This document shows, piece by piece, positions 36,646-46,419 of a stretch of DNA of 64,000 nt. The position numbers were made by a program, and so were the translations under genes. The stretch is from Lachnospiraceae bacterium (lineage in GTDB: Bacteria; Bacillota; Clostridia; Lachnospirales; Lachnospiraceae). Position 1 is the stretch's first letter. Every line of letters begins with the position of its first letter. The stretch covers positions 19,489-83,488 of the forward strand of contig JAEEOO010000034.1 in the NCBI GenBank assembly GCA_016284315.1. The letters are read 5' to 3'. Below the pieces are notes generated by a model that was not told the origin of the DNA, searched no databases, and saw only the letters and a list, made by a program, of their open reading frames with translations.

Positions 36646-37701
36646 ATGAAATTAATAACCACGCTTCAGTTAAGAAAAGGCATGGAACTTGGAGAGGACG
36701 TTGAATCAGGCGGAAAGATCCTCTATAAAGCCCACACCGTAATTGATGATATTGCCATGGACCGCATTAAGCGTCATGGTATTATGTGTGTCACCGTTAT
36801 GGAGCCTTCAGACTACGCATCCACCCATCATGAAAAGCTCTTTTTCAATGAACATTTCCAGCGATTCTGCAGTGTATATAACGAGAACCTGATCAAATTC
36901 AAAGGTATTTTTATCAGTTATCTTCAGACAAAACAGTCCATTAATGAAGAAGACCTCTTTGCAATATATGACGAAGTAGCTGCCTGCATTACAACCGAGG
37001 GAGAACTTCTCGATTTTCTTTACAATATGATTCCCAACGAGGATGAGCTTACCTATACCCAGTCCTTTAATGCAGCGCTTTTGGCCGGTTCCTTTGCAAA
37101 CTGGCTTAAATTCCCCGATGAAGAAAAGAGATTAATGATCCTTTGCGGATTCTATTATGATATAGGCAAGTGGGAACTTCCCAGTGAGATCCTTTGGAAG
37201 CCCGGTAAGCTTTCCGATGAAGAATACGCCATCGTTAAAAAGCATCCTGTTTCAGGTTACGCTTCAGTCAGAAACGATCCAAAATTAAATGACCATGTAA
37301 AAATGACCGTTCTCATGCATCACGAAAAGTACGACGGCAGCGGATATCCCTATCATATGAGCGGTGATCATATCGACCGTTACGCAAGATATATGTCCAT
37401 AGTTGATACCTATATCGCAATGGCATCTCCCAGATCCTTCAGGAATGCATTCACTCCTCTTCAGATACTGGGAAATTTTGAAACAAATATTGATAAATAT
37501 GATGTCAGCATTCTTCTGCCTTTGATGGAAAAGATCGCAGATACACAGATAGGTTCAAGAGTCGTCCTTTCGGATGAAACCGAATGGGAAGTGATCATGA
37601 TCAACAAGCTTAAGTATTCATGTCCCGTCTTAAGATCCGATATGGGTGATATCCTTGATCTTAAGACAAGACCTGATCTAACTATTGCAAAACTTATTTA
37701 A
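36646..37701 (+). CDS. Degenerate HD-GYP domain protein
   Basis: 351 residues: an N-terminal DUF3391-like part (about 1-60), then an HD-GYP domain (about 135-330). The HHEKYDGSGYP motif (225-235) and His200 are kept. The HD pair reads FYYDIGK, so the metal-binding His is Tyr171, and the upstream His is replaced by Gln139 (YTQSFNAALLAG). Two lost ligands make c-di-GMP phosphodiesterase activity doubtful; a binding or signalling role is more likely. The gene runs alone on the plus strand and its stop overlaps the stop of the facing PBP gene by 8 bases. Confidence 0.85.
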   Translation: MKLITTLQLRKGMELGEDVESGGKILYKAHTVIDDIAMDRIKRHGIMCVTVMEPSDYASTHHEKLFFNEHFQRFCSVYNENLIKFKGIFISYLQTKQSINEEDLFAIYDEVAACITTEGELLDFLYNMIPNEDELTYTQSFNAALLAGSFANWLKFPDEEKRLMILCGFYYDIGKWELPSEILWKPGKLSDEEYAIVKKHPVSGYASVRNDPKLNDHVKMTVLMHHEKYDGSGYPYHMSGDHIDRYARYMSIVDTYIAMASPRSFRNAFTPLQILGNFETNIDKYDVSILLPLMEKIADTQIGSRVVLSDETEWEVIMINKLKYSCPVLRSDMGDILDLKTRPDLTIAKLI

Positions 37702-39253
37702 CGCCAAAATAAACATCTAAAATGTCTTTAGCAAGCGGAGCCGCAGTACTACTGCCGGTTCCGCCTTTTTCTACGATAACGGTAACCGCGATCTCCGGAT
37801 CTTCTGCAGGTGCGAAACATGTAAACCATGCGTGAGAATCACCGAAATCATTATACTCCGCAGAACCTGTCTTACCTGCTAAAGTATAATTCTCATTCTT
37901 TAAAGCAGATGCGGTTCCACTCTCAACTACTTCCACCATAAGATCTTTTAAAAATGCTGCTTCATCTTCGGTTATGATAGTTTTATATTCTGAAGCTTTA
38001 TACGACTTAACAGTAAAATCATTGGTATCCTCAATCTTGTCAATTATATAAGGCTTCATGATCTTGCCCTTATTGGCGATAGCCATTGTAACAAGATTAA
38101 TATGATAAGGTGTAACCGACGTATCCCCCTGGCCTATGGAAGTCTGCATCTGTTTATTATCCGTACTGATGTCAAATGTAGATACCGCAGGAGCCACATC
38201 AATAAACACTGATGGAAGTTCCTCGTTAAATAGAAGGCTTTCCAATCCGGCACTGAATTTGTTCTTGTTAAGGCTCATTCCGATATTCGCAAAGGATGAG
38301 TTACATGACTTTGCGAAAGATGCTTTAAAATCAAGGGTTCCATGAGCTGTTCCATGGTAACAGGAAATCTTGGATGATTCGTATGAGTAGCTTCCATTGC
38401 AGTTGAAGCTGTATTCATTTGTATCATAGCCCTCATCAAGATATTCCTTGGCTGTAAAGATCTTAAATGTAGATCCCGGAGGATACAGACCCTGAAGACA
38501 TCTGTTTAATAAAGCTGAATTGGATTTGTTTGCCGTCAGGTCGATCCAATCCTCTTCTATTGTCTGAGGATCAAAATCAGGCTTTGAAACCATAGCTAAA
38601 ATCTTGCCGGTCTTAACCTCAGTAACTATAACCGCTCCCTTTTGATTGCCTAATCCATAGTAAGCTGCCTGCTGAAGATCAAGTCTAAGAGTTGACCAAA
38701 CTGTATTTCCGTTTGCATAACCGACGGTATATGCATTCGGCCATGAATCTATCGTCTTGTGAACAGCTCTTTGCAAAAGATTGTCGCCGGAGTTAACAAG
38801 ATAATAATTAGCTTCTTTTTCAATTCCGGTCTTGCTAAGATCTGAGTAACCAACGGCATGGGCAAACATCGCACCGTAAGGATAAACCCGGTGCTGAGTA
38901 CCATCCTCATAAACATCGGTATAAGCAAGAGTCTTGCCTTCGGATGAAAGGATAGCTCCTCGTAAATTTTGCTTTAACAGGTTTGCTTCCTGTCTGTTAT
39001 AAGGGTTATCGATATATGATGTTTTGTTAACGGCATATGAAACAGAGATATAAATAAAAATACCTAAAAAGAGCACGCCAAATACAACCAGTGAAGTAAT
39101 GATCTGTTTCTTCCTGGTTGGATATTCAACAGGCATAAAGAAGTTATAAAACTTATTGTCGTGCCGATCACTTTTAACCACTTTATCCGTTTCTTTATTA
39201 ATTTGTGTTTTTGGTTGTTTTACTGTTTGATTTATCTTTTCTTTTTCCATCAT
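37694..39253 (-). CDS. Class B penicillin-binding protein (transpeptidase)
   Basis: The 519-residue protein has a cytoplasmic N-terminus, one membrane helix (about 48-72) and a transpeptidase domain with the active serine in GSTFKIF, the SxN motif as SCNSSF, and KTGSAEYND. It makes peptide cross-links outside the membrane; a class B PBP acts with a SEDS glycosyltransferase, here the FtsW/RodA protein whose gene overlaps it by 56 bases. It resembles the PbpA/SpoVD group; septation versus elongation cannot be decided by eye. It is the last gene of the ruvAB-zapA unit. Confidence 0.9.
   Translation of the reverse strand: MMEKEKINQTVKQPKTQINKETDKVVKSDRHDNKFYNFFMPVEYPTRKKQIITSLVVFGVLFLGIFIYISVSYAVNKTSYIDNPYNRQEANLLKQNLRGAILSSEGKTLAYTDVYEDGTQHRVYPYGAMFAHAVGYSDLSKTGIEKEANYYLVNSGDNLLQRAVHKTIDSWPNAYTVGYANGNTVWSTLRLDLQQAAYYGLGNQKGAVIVTEVKTGKILAMVSKPDFDPQTIEEDWIDLTANKSNSALLNRCLQGLYPPGSTFKIFTAKEYLDEGYDTNEYSFNCNGSYSYESSKISCYHGTAHGTLDFKASFAKSCNSSFANIGMSLNKNKFSAGLESLLFNEELPSVFIDVAPAVSTFDISTDNKQMQTSIGQGDTSVTPYHINLVTMAIANKGKIMKPYIIDKIEDTNDFTVKSYKASEYKTIITEDEAAFLKDLMVEVVESGTASALKNENYTLAGKTGSAEYNDFGDSHAWFTCFAPAEDPEIAVTVIVEKGGTGSSTAAPLAKDILDVYFGVK
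37735..37770 (+). terminator. Terminator for the HD-GYP gene, inside the PBP gene
   Basis: On the plus strand GCGGAGCCG / CGGTTCCGC (9 bp, one G-T pair) with a 12-base loop is followed by CTTTTT. It lies 34 bases past the HD-GYP stop, inside the 3' coding end of the facing PBP gene. Confidence 0.6.
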
Positions 39254-40592
39254 CTAAATCCTTATGGAATTTGTATAAAAGATTATTCTTACTTTCGTCC
39301 CGGAGTTTAATGTATATAGCCTGAACTATAAAGTACATAACACTCGAAACAAGAAGTGAAGTTCCTCCATAGCTAACAAGAGGAAGCGTAACTCCTGTCA
39401 ACGGGATGAACTTTGTTCCGCCTCCCACAGTAAGGAAGGTCTGGAAAATAAGTGAAATCGAAATGCCATATACAATAAGTCTGTAAAACATATTGTGGAT
39501 AAGGGATGCTATCCTCAGCATTTCAACAAAGCTTGTAATAACAACTATCAATAAACATATTCCAAACAGAATTCCCATTTCTTCAGCAACTGCTGAAAAA
39601 ACAAAGTCGGTTTCGCAGAAAGGAATGACTGTGGGTGAGCCTCTGAACAGACCGGTTCCGAAAAGTCCGCCACTGTTAATCGAAAACAAACTCTGAGCGA
39701 TCTGATAGCCCTTATTATCTATATCAGCCCAGGGATCAAGCCATATATTAAATCTGACTCTTACATGGGAAAACAGATTATAGGCAACTATGGACGCTAT
39801 TATGATAGCCGCATTACCACCAACAAGATAAATATAATTACCTGTAGCCATGTAAACCATAAAGATATAAACAACAGCAAATATCAGCGCGCTTCCAAGA
39901 TCCTTCGATAGAACTAAGGTAATAATGAACATTGCGCTAACAGCAGCACTGATCACGATCTTATACAAATGTATATCTGTCCAAAGATAGGCTGCCAAGA
40001 AGAAAATAAACAAGATCTTAACGGCATCGGAAGGCTGGAATGTCAGTTTGAATACCGTAATAGTGATCTTTGATCCATTGGTTACTTTACCGACAAGAAG
40101 TACAACAAGAATAAGCGCAAGACCTACAGCTGCATAGACATAAGTCAGCTTATTCCATATGTCTATCTTTGAAAACATATAGGGGATCGCCATAGAAAAC
40201 ACAAGAACGATCAGGAATATCATAAGCTGTCTCAATGCTCTTTCGGTTGATATCCTTGTGATCACGATCATACCAACGGTAAAGATCATGGACATATTAT
40301 TAAGCAGAAATCTGTTGGCTTTTTTATAAACAAACTGAGTTGCCGACAAAAGCATGAACAGAGCAACCGCAAGAACGCCAAAGAGTATGGGGTAGATCAC
40401 ATCGCCCTTTGCAAGATACATATCAAGGAAAGCACTGCATGCCAAAAAGAAATTAAAGCAAATCTGCAGCACACAGATAACGCTTTTTACATTTGTACTC
40501 TTGGTAAAAAAGTGGAGTACGGAAATAAAAGCATATCCTGCCATATTAAAAAGCATTATGAAATTGGCAAGTTCAAGAAATAATTTACTCAT
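39198..40592 (-). CDS. FtsW/RodA/SpoVE family SEDS glycosyltransferase
   Basis: 464 residues with about 10-12 membrane helices. SEDS signatures seen: SKDLGSALIFAVVYIFMVY, GYQIAQSLFSINSGGLFGTG and ETDFVFSAVAEEMGILFG, and the C-terminal LPLVSYGGTSLLVSSVM. It polymerises lipid II into glycan chains and pairs with the class B PBP encoded next. The last 15 residues are Lys/Ser-rich and overlap the PBP reading frame. An ATGA overlap joins it to the U32 gene. FtsW and RodA roles are not separable by eye. Confidence 0.92.
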   Translation of the reverse strand: MSKLFLELANFIMLFNMAGYAFISVLHFFTKSTNVKSVICVLQICFNFFLACSAFLDMYLAKGDVIYPILFGVLAVALFMLLSATQFVYKKANRFLLNNMSMIFTVGMIVITRISTERALRQLMIFLIVLVFSMAIPYMFSKIDIWNKLTYVYAAVGLALILVVLLVGKVTNGSKITITVFKLTFQPSDAVKILFIFFLAAYLWTDIHLYKIVISAAVSAMFIITLVLSKDLGSALIFAVVYIFMVYMATGNYIYLVGGNAAIIIASIVAYNLFSHVRVRFNIWLDPWADIDNKGYQIAQSLFSINSGGLFGTGLFRGSPTVIPFCETDFVFSAVAEEMGILFGICLLIVVITSFVEMLRIASLIHNMFYRLIVYGISISLIFQTFLTVGGGTKFIPLTGVTLPLVSYGGTSLLVSSVMYFIVQAIYIKLRDESKNNLLYKFHKDLDDGKRKDKSNSKTTKNTN

Positions 40593-42802
40593 TGAGTGCT
40601 CTTCTTTTCAAAACCTGTTGTATATTCCCACTCAGGCTTATCAAGGCTCTCTCCCTGCATTAATGTAATATAATAATCACAAACCTTCTTTGTAAGGTCA
40701 CGGTCTTCTACCGTGAAATCAAGCCTGTAAGACAGATTATCCTCATTAAGAAGATTGTATACACTTAAAGGAACAGAATTATAAAGTGTATTGTGGCAAT
40801 GTGCACAGTCAGCCATAACAGGAACTTTACGTCCTGTCCTGTCGTTAAGGAAAGTAAAATTGATCTTAGTCTTATTTCTCTTCTGACAATTGAATCCTGT
40901 TTTAAAGATACAGTTTGCGGATTGCATCAAAGGATATCTTCCGTAGATAAGTTTTTCAAAACAAATTTCTTTATTCTTCCTTAATAGCTCTTTATGCGCT
41001 CCCTGGGATAATTCAAGAGGAAGCCCGATCATATCTGCTTTATCAGAAAGCTGACAAATGCTTTCATTGTTCCAGGAATAAATTCCAAAATCAGTGATTA
41101 TCTCAAAATCCATTCCTGAATTTCTTAATGGAACAAAGAATTCCAGATCCTCTAAGTTTCTTACAACAACTCCCTTAAGGCTTTTATCCTTAACCATGGA
41201 AATAACGTAATCTCTTAAATATTTGCTGCTGTTTCTGCGAATAAAGGGAAGTATGCCATAAAATCTTATTTCAGAATCCTTATACTCCGAAAGGATCTCG
41301 CCAATCTCCTTCTCACAGGTAAGCATGGTTTCTGTCACATATATTCTGTTGATAGTCTCAAAGCCGCCATCAAGAATTGCCCTTAGCTGGTCCATTGATG
41401 TAACGGAAGCGGTTAAACCATTGGTTATATCGCCCGATAAGATAGCGGGGCAAACTTCAGTAGTCTCATTAACCGCTCTTTCGCCATAACCGCGATCCTT
41501 AAGTATCTCTTCTTCAAGTTTTCCGATAACTTCACGTCTGAGTTCATTGATCTCTTTAAGAGAATAATAAGGACTTTCGGAAGTAAATACACTTATATCA
41601 TCATCCGAAACGCTAAACACGGTATTTCCAAGTTTCTTTAAAGCCTTTTTTATATCTTCATCTGAAATAGGTCTGTTTGAAGCTGTATCAACTTCTTTAC
41701 CGTAAGCTTCACAGGTTATATCCCCATAATTTACAGAAACAAAGGCCGGTGAGCCCTCGATAAATGAAGCAATAAAGCTGACTTTGGTCTTGTTTCCGCC
41801 ATCATCTCCCGTTGGATTAACATACCTATCATGAATAGCCTTTAAAACAGCATCATCAGATCCATTGTAAGAAGGAGAACCGATGGTTACCATATCGGCA
41901 CCGTTATATTTATTGTAATAGCCCTCAGATACCTCGCTTCTGATATAAAGATTCTGCAATAACTTTATATCTTCATCCGAAATATCAAGCCTACCGGTCT
42001 CTATGTATTTATCAATATACTTTCTGTAGATTGATGTTACGCCTGCGGCATATTCGGGCTTTTTCATCCTGCCTTCTATCTTGAAGGAATCAATCCCGGC
42101 ATCAATAAGCCTGTCAATGATGCCAACAGTCATCATATCCTTAAGACTTAAGGGATAACAGTCATTCTTGTAGCTTGTACTGTAAGGAAGTCTGCAGGGC
42201 TGAGCACATCTTCCTCTGTTTCCGCTTCTTCCACCGATAACGGAACTAAAGAGGCATTGTCCGGAATATGAATAACACATAGCGCCGTGTATGAAGCATT
42301 CTACTTCAACTCCGGTGTCTTTGATCTCTTTTACTTCATCAAGAGAGAGTTCTCTTGCGGGAACCACTCTTGTAACGCCCAGCTTCTTTAAATACTCAGT
42401 TGCATCCTTACCGGTAACGGATAGCTGTGTGCTGGCGTGAAGGTCAAGCTCCGGAAATCTTCTTCCAAATAAAGATAAAAGTCCAAGGTCCTGAACAATA
42501 ACGCCATCAAGACCTGCTTTATACAAAGGTTCAATAAAGCGGGCCACATCATCTAATTCTTCATTTTTTATAAGCGTATTAACGGTAAGATAGATCTTTT
42601 TACCTAAAAGATGTGCATAGCGCAAACAACCGATTATTTCTTCCTCAGAAAAATTATCGGCGTAAGCTCTTGCTCCAAAACGATTTCCGGCAAGATAAAC
42701 AGCATCTGCCCCGGCACGCAAAACCGCATAAAAGGTTTCAATATTGCCTGCCGGTGCAAGAAGCTCCGGTTTTGAGATATTCTTGATTGATTCAGATATC
42801 AT
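40589..42802 (-). CDS. U32 family peptidase-like RNA hydroxylation protein
   Basis: 737 residues. The N-terminal half carries U32 hallmarks: PELLAPAGNIETFYAVLRAGA, ARELSLDEVKEI, EVECFIHGAMCYSYSGQC and the cysteine motif GNRGRCAQPCRLPY, plus FKIEGRMKKPEY. The C-terminal half is the extension found in long members such as RlhA. Despite the 'peptidase' name, characterised long forms act in hydroxylation of 23S rRNA or tRNA (RlhA, TrhP), probably with an Fe-S cluster. The gene overlaps zapA and the ftsW-like gene by 4 bases each (ATGA), implying coupled translation. Confidence 0.9.
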   Translation of the reverse strand: MISESIKNISKPELLAPAGNIETFYAVLRAGADAVYLAGNRFGARAYADNFSEEEIIGCLRYAHLLGKKIYLTVNTLIKNEELDDVARFIEPLYKAGLDGVIVQDLGLLSLFGRRFPELDLHASTQLSVTGKDATEYLKKLGVTRVVPARELSLDEVKEIKDTGVEVECFIHGAMCYSYSGQCLFSSVIGGRSGNRGRCAQPCRLPYSTSYKNDCYPLSLKDMMTVGIIDRLIDAGIDSFKIEGRMKKPEYAAGVTSIYRKYIDKYIETGRLDISDEDIKLLQNLYIRSEVSEGYYNKYNGADMVTIGSPSYNGSDDAVLKAIHDRYVNPTGDDGGNKTKVSFIASFIEGSPAFVSVNYGDITCEAYGKEVDTASNRPISDEDIKKALKKLGNTVFSVSDDDISVFTSESPYYSLKEINELRREVIGKLEEEILKDRGYGERAVNETTEVCPAILSGDITNGLTASVTSMDQLRAILDGGFETINRIYVTETMLTCEKEIGEILSEYKDSEIRFYGILPFIRRNSSKYLRDYVISMVKDKSLKGVVVRNLEDLEFFVPLRNSGMDFEIITDFGIYSWNNESICQLSDKADMIGLPLELSQGAHKELLRKNKEICFEKLIYGRYPLMQSANCIFKTGFNCQKRNKTKINFTFLNDRTGRKVPVMADCAHCHNTLYNSVPLSVYNLLNEDNLSYRLDFTVEDRDLTKKVCDYYITLMQGESLDKPEWEYTTGFEKKSTQ

Positions 42803-43200
42803 TTCTTCTTTAATTCTGTTTCAAGCTTAATGATCTTTGCAGCATTTTCTGCAGCTTTTGACTGTAATTCAACCACCTGATTTTTTGCGATCTCATATTT
42901 TGACTTTACAGAAGAAAGTTCTTTTTTAAGCTCATAAATCTCTTTATTTTTCTCTGCAAGTTCAATAAGAGCATTATCGAGTCCGTCTTTTGCTGTGACG
43001 TAATCATCGCCGATATTAAGCTCAAGAAGCATGGTCTTGGTGTCAACAGACATACGGGCATAACCCGGTGAATTCTTGCTTTCTTCAAGCTTTCTATTAA
43101 CATAATCGGCTACCTTCTGAAGATGCTCCGGTGAATCACCGCCATCAACCAAAAGGGTTTTTCCGCCAATTACAATTCTGCTACCTTCTGCTTCAGCCAT
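42799..43200 (-). CDS. zapA: Cell division protein ZapA
   Basis: 133 residues: an N-terminal ZapA domain (RIVIGGKTLLVDGGDSPEHLQKVADYVN) and a long coiled coil (about 75-133, charged heptads). ZapA binds FtsZ and bundles its filaments at mid-cell. It is in the usual Clostridia place between ruvB and a U32 gene. A GGGAGGAAAG ribosome site is present. Confidence 0.92.
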   Translation of the reverse strand: MAEAEGSRIVIGGKTLLVDGGDSPEHLQKVADYVNRKLEESKNSPGYARMSVDTKTMLLELNIGDDYVTAKDGLDNALIELAEKNKEIYELKKELSSVKSKYEIAKNQVVELQSKAAENAAKIIKLETELKKK

Positions 43201-43221
43201 TACTTTCCTCCCACATAAAAC

Positions 43222-44244
43222 TTATAAAATCCCCAAGTGCTTATATGCAGCCTGTGTTGCAACTCTTCCTTTTGGCGTACGGTTGATCAAACCGTTGATT
43301 ATAAGATAAGGCTCGTAAACGTCTTCGATCGTTCCCGCATCCTCACCGGTGGCAGCCGCCAAAGTATCAAGTCCCACAGGACCACCGTCAAATTTATTTA
43401 TGATAGTTGTCAGGATATTTCTGTCAGTATGATCAAGTCCCATTCTGTCTACAGCCATGAGATCAAGGGCTTCGATAGCAACTTCTCCCGTGATCACACC
43501 GTCATATCTGACCTGTGCATAATCCCTGACTCTTTTAAGGATCCTGTTGGCAAGGCGCGGAGTACCTCTGCTTCTTCTCGCCATTTCCTTAGCTCCCTCG
43601 GATTCAACTTCAACTCCAAGTTTTTTTGCAGAACCCATGATGATCCTCGAAAGATCATGAACATTATAAAACTCAAGCCTGTAAATAAGACCAAATCTGT
43701 CTCTTAAAGGTGCTGTAAGAAGTCCTGCTCTTGTAGTTGCTCCCACAAGCGTAAAATGAGGAAGTGGAAGCCTAACGGATCTTGATGATGAGGATGAATC
43801 CTTGCCTATGATGACATCAATGCAAAAATCTTCCATGGCAGGATATAAAACTTCTTCCACCTGTCTGTTCAGTCTGTGGATCTCGTCTATAAAAAGAAGG
43901 TCACCTTCCTGAAGGCTGTTAAGGATTGCCGCCATCTCGGCCGGCTTTTCAATGGCAGGTCCGCTGGTAACTTTAAGATGAGTTCCCATCTCATTGGAAA
44001 GAATACCGGCTAAAGTAGTTTTTCCAAGGCCGGGAGGTCCGTAAAGAAGTACATGATCCAAAGCGTCACCGCGGTTCTTGGCAGCTTCAATGGCGATGGA
44101 TACGCTCTCTTTTATCTGATCCTGTCCAATATATGTATCAAGAGTCTGAGGCCTTAAGGAAGTCTCAATCTTCTTGTCTTCGTCGTTTTGCCTGGCATCG
44201 ATCGATCTTTTTTCAATTGGTCTGGTTTCAATAGTCCTTGGCAT
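43222..44244 (-). CDS. ruvB: Holliday junction branch-migration ATPase RuvB
   Basis: RuvB is the hexameric motor that drives Holliday junctions with RuvA. At 340 residues the length is normal. Motifs: [17 protein letters not shown], Walker [16 protein letters not shown], Walker [10 protein letters not shown], the sensor [19 protein letters not shown] and the C-terminal [16 protein letters not shown]. It follows ruvA by 14 bases. Confidence 0.98.
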   Translation of the reverse strand: MPRTIETRPIEKRSIDARQNDEDKKIETSLRPQTLDTYIGQDQIKESVSIAIEAAKNRGDALDHVLLYGPPGLGKTTLAGILSNEMGTHLKVTSGPAIEKPAEMAAILNSLQEGDLLFIDEIHRLNRQVEEVLYPAMEDFCIDVIIGKDSSSSSRSVRLPLPHFTLVGATTRAGLLTAPLRDRFGLIYRLEFYNVHDLSRIIMGSAKKLGVEVESEGAKEMARRSRGTPRLANRILKRVRDYAQVRYDGVITGEVAIEALDLMAVDRMGLDHTDRNILTTIINKFDGGPVGLDTLAAATGEDAGTIEDVYEPYLIINGLINRTPKGRVATQAAYKHLGIL

Positions 44245-44258
44245 ATATAAAAAACCTT

Positions 44259-44882
44259 TTAATATAAAAGTTTTAAAGCTTTGCTTAAGATGGTACCGGA
44301 ATCCATCGAATCGGCACCTTCGATCGAAGAAACTGCTTTTCTGCTGTCTGTAATGGAATAGCCAAGGGCTACCAATGCAGAAACCGCATCTTCCATCTCA
44401 TCTGTAAGGGAAAGATTAAGTCCTTTAACCTTATCGGAAACAGAACCGCTTTGAAGTTCTTTAATGATTGCTTCATCAGACATCTTAACCTTATCCTTAA
44501 GGTCGAGAACGATCCTTTGAGCAGTCTTTGCACCAACTCCGGGAGCTTTGGAAATAGCCTTTGCATCCTCGGATATAATGGCAAGTTTTAAGGATTCCAC
44601 ATCCATGGCGGATAATATAGAAAGACCTACTTTGGGACCTACTCCACTAACGGTAATAAGCTTTTTGAACATATGTAGATCTTCTCTGTTCTCAAAGCCA
44701 TAGAGACTAATCCCATCCTCTCTAACGGAAGTATAGGTATATAACTTTACATGTTCACCTAAATCGGGTAATGAAAGAAAGGTGCGGGAAGAGACGTTGA
44801 CATTGATGCCAAACCCTCCCACATCGATAATACAGCTATCAGAATTAATATCATCCAAAAGGCCTTCAATAAAAGCAAACAT
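44259..44882 (-). CDS. ruvA: Holliday junction DNA-binding protein RuvA
   Basis: RuvA tetramers bind the four-way junction and load RuvB. The protein of about 207 residues has the N-terminal OB fold ([20 protein letters not shown], with GFGINVNVS), two helix-hairpin-helix motifs ([17 protein letters not shown] and [19 protein letters not shown]) and a C-terminal RuvB-contact domain. I start at the ATG; a TTG one codon earlier is also open. It is first in the ruvAB-zapA-U32-ftsW-PBP unit, with a LexA-like box in its promoter. Confidence 0.96.
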   Translation of the reverse strand: MFAFIEGLLDDINSDSCIIDVGGFGINVNVSSRTFLSLPDLGEHVKLYTYTSVREDGISLYGFENREDLHMFKKLITVSGVGPKVGLSILSAMDVESLKLAIISEDAKAISKAPGVGAKTAQRIVLDLKDKVKMSDEAIIKELQSGSVSDKVKGLNLSLTDEMEDAVSALVALGYSITDSRKAVSSIEGADSMDSGTILSKALKLLY

Positions 44883-44914
44883 CAAAATACCGCCTATGAA
44901 ATATAGTTATAACT

Positions 44915-44943
44915 AGAATAGCATACCCGAACATACGTTTCAA
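44915..44943 (-). promoter_or_regulatory. Promoter of the ruvAB operon
   Basis: TTGAAA (44938-44943), 17 bases, then TATTCT (44915-44920) preceded by TGC, an extended -10, all on the minus strand, about 33 bases before the ruvA ATG. The -35 extends 4 bases into the end of the MATE gene. Confidence 0.7.
44928..44941. promoter_or_regulatory. LexA box over the ruvA promoter
   Basis: CGAACATACGTTTC matches the Bacillus/Clostridia LexA consensus CGAACNNNNGTTCG at 8 of 10 fixed positions. It overlaps the -35 and the spacer of the ruvA promoter. ruvAB is a known LexA target in Bacillus subtilis, which supports the call. Confidence 0.75.
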
Positions 44944-46310
44944 GAGTTTGTGTCAATTTTCCTTCTGTTTAGCCTTTTATATACTATCATAAAGCATATC
45001 AAATGAACAGCGGTCGTAAGGAACCAGCTTATGGGATATGAAACATATAATGATTCAAGAGTTCTAAAAGATCTGAACACTGTCATGATCCACACGATCC
45101 TGAACAAGCATGCTCCGGAAAGGGATACTATCATAGGCATAATGGAATAACCCATGCCTCTTAAAACTCCTGTACAAACATCCATTGTTCCGCATAGGAA
45201 ATAAATGGAGCATATGATCCTGATCCTCAAGAGTCCGTACTCTACAACTGTAGGATCTTTAGTAAATATTCCAAGGAGCTGTCTGCCAAACAAAACAGAC
45301 GCATTTCCCATTACCAATCCGACAACAGTTACACATGCCAGTGAAATTCCAAGTACTTTAAGAACTCTGTCATACTTTCTTGCGCCAAAATTCTGACCGG
45401 AAAAACTAAGGGCTGTCTGATAAAAGGCATTCATTGCCATATAAACAAAGCCCTCAATGTTCTGTCCCGTAGTGTTTCCCGCAACAATAAGAGTATTGTC
45501 AAATGAGTTAACAGATGATTGGATGATAACATTGGAAATGGAGAACAATACTCCCTGAAGTCCTGCAGGAAGTCCGATCTGGATCATCCTTAAAAACTTA
45601 TCTTTATTGATATGGAGTTTAGATAACTCAAGCTTATAAGTTCCATCCGAAAAGATAAGACATCTTACGATCAAAAATGCGCTGATAGCCTGTGAAATAA
45701 CGGTTGCAAGAGCAACTCCGGCAACGCTCATTTTAAATCCTATAACAAATAAAAGGTTAAGAACAAAGTTAATAGCACCTGCGATCAAAAGAAAGATCAT
45801 AGGTCTTTTGGTATCACCAATGGCACGAAGTACAGCAGCGCCAAAGTTATAAACCATGGTAAATGCCATACCACCGAAATAGATCCTCATATAGATGGTG
45901 GCTAAGGGTAAAGCTTCTTTTGTAGTTCCCATCCAGGTCAAAAAAATTCCGGAGAAACTTACGCCAAATGCCGTCAAAAGTAGTCCACTTATAAGTGAAG
46001 TAAGCATTGCTGTATGAACCATATCGGACAGTTCATCTTCTCTGCCGGATCCATAATATCTTGCAACCATAACATTTGCACCAACGGATAAACCGATAAA
46101 AAGGTTTGTCAGAAGGTTAATAAGAGCTGAGCAGGATCCTACTGCAGCAAGAGCATCCTCTCCCGCAAAATGACCAACTACCGCAACATCAGCTGCATTA
46201 AAAACAAGCTGCAGCATGCTTGAAGCCATTAGAGGGAAATAAAATTTGAGCATCTTACCGAGAAGAGGCCCATTAGTCATATCGATTTCAAATTGTTTAC
46301 TTTGCGCCAT
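44940..46310 (-). CDS. MATE family efflux transporter
   Basis: 456 residues with about 12 membrane helices in two related halves (first near FEIDMTNGPLLGKMLKFYFPL and the second starting near KFLRMIQIGLPAGLQG). The MATE signature regions VVGHFAGEDALAAVGSC and FVYMAMNAFYQTALSFSGQNFGARK are present. Such proteins export drugs or metabolites with Na+ or H+. The substrate is unknown. The end of the gene abuts the ruvA promoter. AGGAAG precedes the ATG. Confidence 0.92.
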   Translation of the reverse strand: MAQSKQFEIDMTNGPLLGKMLKFYFPLMASSMLQLVFNAADVAVVGHFAGEDALAAVGSCSALINLLTNLFIGLSVGANVMVARYYGSGREDELSDMVHTAMLTSLISGLLLTAFGVSFSGIFLTWMGTTKEALPLATIYMRIYFGGMAFTMVYNFGAAVLRAIGDTKRPMIFLLIAGAINFVLNLLFVIGFKMSVAGVALATVISQAISAFLIVRCLIFSDGTYKLELSKLHINKDKFLRMIQIGLPAGLQGVLFSISNVIIQSSVNSFDNTLIVAGNTTGQNIEGFVYMAMNAFYQTALSFSGQNFGARKYDRVLKVLGISLACVTVVGLVMGNASVLFGRQLLGIFTKDPTVVEYGLLRIRIICSIYFLCGTMDVCTGVLRGMGYSIMPMIVSLSGACLFRIVWIMTVFRSFRTLESLYVSYPISWFLTTAVHLICFMIVYKRLNRRKIDTNS

Positions 46311-46360
46311 TATAATCTTCCTATATCTAAAGCCAATTAACAGTAAATGAAAACTGGCAT

Positions 46361-46402
46361 AAAAAAATCAAGTACGCATGATAAAAGCCATACGTACTTG
46401 AT
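46361..46402 (-). terminator. Terminator of the ilv-leu operon
   Basis: A 10-bp perfect stem ATCAAGTACG / CGTACTTGAT, extended by 3 bp after one mismatch, followed on the minus strand by seven T residues. It lies 18 bases past the leuD stop and cleanly ends the branched-chain operon. Confidence 0.88.
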
Positions 46403-46419
46403 AATTATAATACAAATTT

